From Actinomycetota bacterium (lineage in GTDB: Bacteria; Actinomycetota; Acidimicrobiia; Acidimicrobiales; Microtrichaceae): a DNA stretch of 9,290 bases. Every line of letters begins with the position of its first letter. Position 1 is the first letter of the stretch. A program made the position numbers and the translations under genes. The stretch spans positions 1 to 9,290 of the forward strand of contig JAFDWA010000046.1 in NCBI GenBank assembly GCA_018268735.1. The letters run 5' to 3'. Below the pieces are notes generated by a model that ran no database searches, was not told where the DNA came from, and saw nothing but the letters and a program-made list of their open reading frames with translations. This document shows positions 6,268-9,290 of the stretch, piece after piece.

Positions 6268-6272
6268 CCCGC

Positions 6273-7181
6273 TCAGTCCGCGTCGCCGGGTCGGAAGTGC
6301 GGGGTCTCGTGGTGCTCGCGCGTCGAGCGCTCGATCTGCTCCTCTTCCTCGAGGAGGCGCTCGAAGTCCGGATCCGCCTCCTGCACGAGCGGCTTCATGT
6401 CGTCGTCGGTCGCCTCTGCAGGAGCGGAGGTCGCAGGCGCGGCTGGGGCGGTGGGCTTGGTCGAGACGACCCGCGGCCGTTCCTGGCCGGCGGACTCGCC
6501 GACGGCCATGGCCGCCTCCTTCGCGATCTTGTCCTCGTTGGCGCTCTTGTAGGGCAGGATGTCGCCCTTGTAGATCCAGACCTTCACGCCGATGCGACCG
6601 GCGGTCGTGCGGGCTTCGCGGAACCCGTAGTCGATGTCGGCTCGCAGGGTGTGCAGCGGCACCCGACCCTCGCGGTACCACTCCGTGCGCGACATCTCCG
6701 AGCCGCCGAGGCGACCCGAGCACTGGACCCGGATGCCGAGCGCTCCCGCCTTCTGCGCGTTCTGCACGGCGCGCTTCATCGCGCGGCGGAACGCGATCCG
6801 GTTGGCGAGCTGGTCGGCCACGCCCTGTGCGATCAGCGCGGCGTCGACCTCGGGCTGCTTGATCTCCTGGATGTTGAGCTGGACCTTGGGGTTGCCGGTC
6901 AGCTTCGTGAGATCCGCTCGGAGCTCGTCGGCCTGCGCTCCACGACGGCCGATGACGATGCCGGGACGGGCGGTGTGGACGTCGATGCGCAGTCGATCGC
7001 GTGTGCGCTCGACCTCGATGCGGCTGATGGCTGCGTTCGGCAGCTTGTTCATCAGGTAGTCGCGGATCTTCCAGTCTTCGATGAGGTAGTCGACGTACTC
7101 CTCGCGGGTGGCGAACCACCGGGACTTCCAGTCCGTGGTGGTGCCGAGGCGGAAGCCGTACGGGTTGACCTTCTGGCCCAT
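6273..7181 (-). CDS. rpsC: 30S ribosomal protein S3 with long C-terminal tail
   Basis: S3 lines the mRNA entry channel in the head of the small subunit and contributes to mRNA unwinding. Residues 1-212 are the conserved protein: [13 protein letters not shown], a type II KH domain with the GRRG loop at 78-81 ([15 protein letters not shown]), the [14 protein letters not shown] segment (152-165), [21 protein letters not shown] (166-186) and [17 protein letters not shown] (195-211). Residues 213-302 are an added tail: an Ala/Pro/Thr-rich linker (about 240-258), then an acidic, possibly helical stretch (DDD at 259-261, [17 protein letters not shown] at 273-289) and a His/Pro-rich end. S3 tails vary widely in Actinomycetota; this one is rather long. 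The ATG overlaps the rplV stop by one base (TGATG); rplP follows after 20 bases. Confidence 0.97.
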   Translation of the reverse strand: MGQKVNPYGFRLGTTTDWKSRWFATREEYVDYLIEDWKIRDYLMNKLPNAAISRIEVERTRDRLRIDVHTARPGIVIGRRGAQADELRADLTKLTGNPKVQLNIQEIKQPEVDAALIAQGVADQLANRIAFRRAMKRAVQNAQKAGALGIRVQCSGRLGGSEMSRTEWYREGRVPLHTLRADIDYGFREARTTAGRIGVKVWIYKGDILPYKSANEDKIAKEAAMAVGESAGQERPRVVSTKPTAPAAPATSAPAEATDDDMKPLVQEADPDFERLLEEEEQIERSTREHHETPHFRPGDAD

Positions 7182-7873
7182 CAGTCCTCGTCCTTCGTGT
7201 CGCTGTCGCCCTCACCGTCGGCGGCCTCGTCGTCGCCGTCACCGGCAGTCCCGGCGAAGGCGTCGCCGACGACCTCGACCGTCGCCTCCTCGTCGCCGGC
7301 GGCCTCGGCGGCACCCAGCGCCGCGTCCTCGACGACCGCTCCATCGCTCACGGCGTCGTCGACCGTCGGCTCGTCAGCAGTCGGCTCGTCAGCGGCCTTG
7401 GCACCCGAACGACGGCGGCTGCCGGCAACACGGCGGGCGCGGGCCGCGGCAGCGTCCGGGGTCGCCCGACCGGACTGCGCCTGGCGGGAGCGGATGGCGT
7501 CGAACTCCTCGGGGCTGTACTGGCCCACGATGATCGTGATGTGACAGGTGCGCTTGCGGATCCGCGTCGCTCGACCGCGCGCACGGGGGCGCCAGCGCTT
7601 GAGCGTCGGGCCCTCGTCCGCGTAGGCGGTCGCGACGAAGAGCTCCTCGGGAGCGATGGAGTTGTTGTTCGCCGCGTTCGCGACCGCGGAGTCGAGGACC
7701 TTCGCGACGGTCCGGGCGGCACCGCGCTCGGAGAACTGGAGGATCGTGCGGGCCTCGACGACCGACTTGCCCCGGATCAGGTCCAGCACGGCACGTGCCT
7801 TGGTGGCCGACATGCGGGCGTGTCGGTGCTGGGCGCGCACGCCCGGCCGCTCGTTGGTCTTCGCTCCGGTCAT
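7181..7873 (-). CDS. rplV: 50S ribosomal protein L22 with acidic C-terminal extension
   Basis: L22 spans the large subunit and lines the polypeptide tunnel with a long hairpin. Residues 1-116 are the normal protein: [20 protein letters not shown] (17-36), [12 protein letters not shown] (59-70) and the tunnel hairpin with [17 protein letters not shown] (86-102) and [11 protein letters not shown] (106-116). Usual L22 is about 110-120 residues, but this one reaches 230. The addition has two parts: a basic Ala/Arg stretch (about 125-158) and a strongly acidic tail (161-230) with 26 Asp/Glu and one Lys, including a [10 protein letters not shown] tandem repeat. The frame is uninterrupted and the stop overlaps rpsC (TGATG), so the tail is not an obvious frameshift artefact. 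The ATG overlaps the rpsS stop as ATGA. Confidence 0.96.
   Translation of the reverse strand: MTGAKTNERPGVRAQHRHARMSATKARAVLDLIRGKSVVEARTILQFSERGAARTVAKVLDSAVANAANNNSIAPEELFVATAYADEGPTLKRWRPRARGRATRIRKRTCHITIIVGQYSPEEFDAIRSRQAQSGRATPDAAAARARRVAGSRRRSGAKAADEPTADEPTVDDAVSDGAVVEDAALGAAEAAGDEEATVEVVGDAFAGTAGDGDDEAADGEGDSDTKDED
7365..7394 (-). repeat. 15-base tandem repeat in the rplV tail
   Basis: Two adjacent 15-base units (7365-7379 and 7380-7394), differing at one position, encode the repeated pentapeptide pattern Ala-Asp-Glu-Pro-Thr in the acidic tail of L22. Being a multiple of three, the unit can change copy number without breaking the frame. Confidence 0.8.
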
Positions 7874-8154
7874 CGACGACCCCTCGCACCCTTCTCCTGC
7901 CCGGCGTGGAACTTGAACGTCCGGGTGGGAGCGAACTCGCCGAGCTTGTGACCGACCATCGATTCGGTCACGTACACGGGCACGTGCTTGCGGCCGTCGT
8001 GGACCGCGATCGTGTGGCCGACCATCTCGGGGATGATCGTGGAGCGACGCGACCAGGTCTTGATCACGTTCTTCTGGCCCTTCTCGTTCAGGTCGTCCAC
8101 CTTCTTGAGCAGGTGGTCGTCCACGAAGGGACCCTTCTTCAGGCTGCGAGGCAT
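7870..8154 (-). CDS. rpsS: 30S ribosomal protein S19
   Basis: S19 sits at the top of the small-subunit head, contacts S13 and takes part in subunit bridging. The 94-residue product is of family length: [19 protein letters not shown] (1-19), [21 protein letters not shown] (31-51), then [23 protein letters not shown] (52-74, the S19 signature) and [11 protein letters not shown]. The start at 8154 has a strong AGAGGAGA site in the 15-base gap after rplB. The TGA overlaps the rplV start as ATGA, the standard S19-L22 order. Confidence 0.98.
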   Translation of the reverse strand: MPRSLKKGPFVDDHLLKKVDDLNEKGQKNVIKTWSRRSTIIPEMVGHTIAVHDGRKHVPVYVTESMVGHKLGEFAPTRTFKFHAGQEKGARGRR

Positions 8155-8160
8155 CTCAGA

Positions 8161-8168
8161 TCTCCTCT
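8161..8168 (-). promoter_or_regulatory. Ribosome binding site of rpsS
   Basis: AGAGGAGA lies in the 15-base gap between rplB and rpsS; its GAGGAG core is 7 bases before the ATG at 8154. Confidence 0.75.
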
Positions 8169-8169
8169 G

Positions 8170-9006
8170 TCACCGGCGCGAGCCGCGCGTCCGACGACGG
8201 CGCACGAGCAGCTTCTGGGACGGCTTGTTCTGGTTGCGGGTGCGGCCTTCGGGCTTGCCCCACGGCGACACTGGATGCCGACCGCCGGAGGTCTTGCCCT
8301 CACCGCCGCCATGCGGGTGGTCGACGGGGTTCATGGCCACGCCGCGGGTCTGGGGGCGGACGCCCTTCCACCGGTTGCGGCCGGCCTTGCCGATCTTGAC
8401 GAGGTCGTGCTCGGAGTTGCCGACCTCGCCGACGGTCGCCCGGCAGTCGATCGGCACCCGACGCATCTCCGTCGACGGGAGGCGCAGCGTCGCGTAGGCG
8501 CCCTCCTTTGCGACGAGCTGCACGCTCGAGCCGGCCGAGCGGGCCATCTTGCCGCCGGCGCCGGGCTTGAACTCGACGTTGTGCACGACGGTGCCGACCG
8601 GGATGTAGCGCAACGGCAGGGCGTTGCCCGATCGGATCTCCGCACCCTGGCCGGACTGGACCATGTCGCCGACCTTCACGCCCTTCGGGGCGAGGATGTA
8701 GCGCTTCTCGCCGTCGAGGTAGTGCAGCAGGGCGATCCGACACGTCCGGTTCGGGTCGTACTCGATGGCGGCGACCTTTGCGGGCACGCCGTCCTTGCGC
8801 CGCTTGAAGTCGATCACCCGGTACTGCTGCTTGTGGCCGCCGCCGCGGTGACGTGACGTCTTGCGTCCGTGGTTGTTGCGGCCACCGGTCTTGGACTTCT
8901 TGGTGAGCAGCGACTTCTCGGGCTCGGTGCGGGTGATGTCGGAGAAGTCCGCGACGGTCTGGAACCGACGACCGGGACTGGTGGGCTTGCGCTTGCGTAC
9001 CGCCAT
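8170..9006 (-). CDS. rplB: 50S ribosomal protein L2
   Basis: L2 is one of the largest and most conserved 23S rRNA-binding proteins and is needed for subunit association and peptidyl-transferase function. The 278-residue product is full length. Features are the basic N-terminal extension, [20 protein letters not shown] (39-58), the RNA-binding core with [20 protein letters not shown] (81-100) and [11 protein letters not shown] (104-114), and the C-terminal region [20 protein letters not shown] (225-244), containing the conserved histidine of the [10 protein letters not shown] motif (His230) linked to peptidyl-transferase activity in E. coli, then [11 protein letters not shown]. The ATG at 9006 is one base after the rplW stop, with GAGGTGA inside the end of rplW (9019-9013). 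rpsS follows after 15 bases. Confidence 0.98.
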   Translation of the reverse strand: MAVRKRKPTSPGRRFQTVADFSDITRTEPEKSLLTKKSKTGGRNNHGRKTSRHRGGGHKQQYRVIDFKRRKDGVPAKVAAIEYDPNRTCRIALLHYLDGEKRYILAPKGVKVGDMVQSGQGAEIRSGNALPLRYIPVGTVVHNVEFKPGAGGKMARSAGSSVQLVAKEGAYATLRLPSTEMRRVPIDCRATVGEVGNSEHDLVKIGKAGRNRWKGVRPQTRGVAMNPVDHPHGGGEGKTSGGRHPVSPWGKPEGRTRNQNKPSQKLLVRRRRTRGSRR

Positions 9007-9007
9007 G

Positions 9008-9290
9008 TCACTTCACCTCGAACAGGTCGATCTGATCACCGGCGGCCAGGGTCACGATGGCCCGCTTGGTGTCGGGCCGGGTGCCGAACGTCGGGGAGCG
9101 ACGGTTGCGCCGCTTCTTCCCCTTGCGGTTGAGCGTGTTCACCTTGTGCACCTTGACGCCCGGCCAGATCGCCTCGACGGCGTCGCGGATCTCGGGCTTG
9201 GACGCGCTCGGGGCGACGATGAAGGTGTAGACGCCGGTGTCGAGCAGCCCGTAGGACTTCTCGGAGACGACCGGGCGGATGATGACGTCG
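9008..9290 (-). CDS. rplW: 50S ribosomal protein L23 (5' end outside window)
   Basis: L23 sits at the polypeptide tunnel exit, where trigger factor and the signal recognition particle dock. The frame from 9289 down to the TGA at 9010-9008 reads 93 residues: [17 protein letters not shown] at the visible start (the L23 signature), [40 protein letters not shown] (the basic rRNA-binding loop) and an end of [16 protein letters not shown]. Bacterial L23 is about 95-100 residues, so only a few N-terminal residues and the start codon are missing. It is one base upstream of rplB, the normal L4-L23-L2 order, so rplD should lie just beyond the window. Confidence 0.97.
   Translation of the reverse strand, partial: DVIIRPVVSEKSYGLLDTGVYTFIVAPSASKPEIRDAVEAIWPGVKVHKVNTLNRKGKKRRNRRSPTFGTRPDTKRAIVTLAAGDQIDLFEVK
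9013..9019 (-). promoter_or_regulatory. Ribosome binding site of rplB, inside rplW
   Basis: GAGGTGA is formed by the last codons of L23 (Glu-Val-Lys); its GAGG core is 9 bases from the rplB ATG at 9006. Confidence 0.75.

Noticed and set aside
5836..7344. The rplP frame stays open through rpsC for 502 codons, which could suggest a fused protein
   Set aside because: Upstream of the family N-terminus MLMPRKV the translation is Arg/Pro-rich shadow of the rpsC frame, and rplP has its own AAAGGA site and ATG.
6297..7544. A 415-codon open frame on the plus strand opposite rpsC and rplV
   Set aside because: It is antisense to two unmistakable ribosomal protein genes, and has no recognisable protein features. 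Long antisense frames are expected in very GC-rich coding DNA.
7795..8856. A 353-codon open frame on the plus strand opposite rplB and rpsS
   Set aside because: It is a mirror of the conserved L2 and S19 codons, with low-complexity Ala/Val/Asp/His content, and no sensible ribosome site or neighbours on that strand.

Overview
The window is one continuous minus-strand ribosomal-protein gene cluster: the distal part of the S10 operon fused to the spc operon, ending in secY. In transcription order (high to low coordinate) it reads rplW (partial), rplB, rpsS, rplV, rpsC, rplP, rpmC, rpsQ, rplN, rplX, rplE, rpsN, rpsH, rplF, rplR, rpsE, rpmD, rplO, secY (partial). Eighteen genes encode ribosomal proteins of both subunits and the last encodes the channel subunit of the Sec translocase. 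No mobile element, CRISPR array, tRNA, rRNA or plus-strand gene can be supported.

The DNA is very GC-rich and stops are almost all TGA. Two genes (rplE, secY) start with GTG. S14 is the short, four-cysteine zinc type, and L22 and S3 carry long alanine/acid-rich C-terminal tails. Together these point to a high-GC Actinomycetota, possibly an Acidimicrobiia-like lineage; that placement is inferred from style, not from any search.

Layout: 9290-5337 holds L23 to S17 (S10 operon part), 5340-1285 holds L14 to L15 (spc part), 1284-1126 is the only non-coding stretch above 100 bases, and 1125-1 holds the first 375 codons of secY. Nine of the 18 gene junctions overlap (four of the ATGA/GTGA type, five of the TGATG/TAATG type); the others are 1-40 bases apart, apart from the 159 bases before secY. 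The S10-to-spc boundary (S17/L14) is itself an ATGA overlap, so the two classical operons look like one transcript with heavy translational coupling.

The genes work together in ribosome assembly and protein export: exit-tunnel proteins (L22, L23, L24, L29), peptidyl-transferase neighbours (L2, L16), the 5S RNA group (L5, L18), the 30S decoding and mRNA-entry proteins (S3, S5, S8, S14, S17, S19) and SecY. No new biological system is evident. The most notable points are the C-terminal tails of the adjacent L22 and S3 genes, near-perfect Shine-Dalgarno sequences buried in the ends of upstream genes, a possible 10-codon ORF before rplR, and the gap before secY, which may hold a separate promoter or hairpin.
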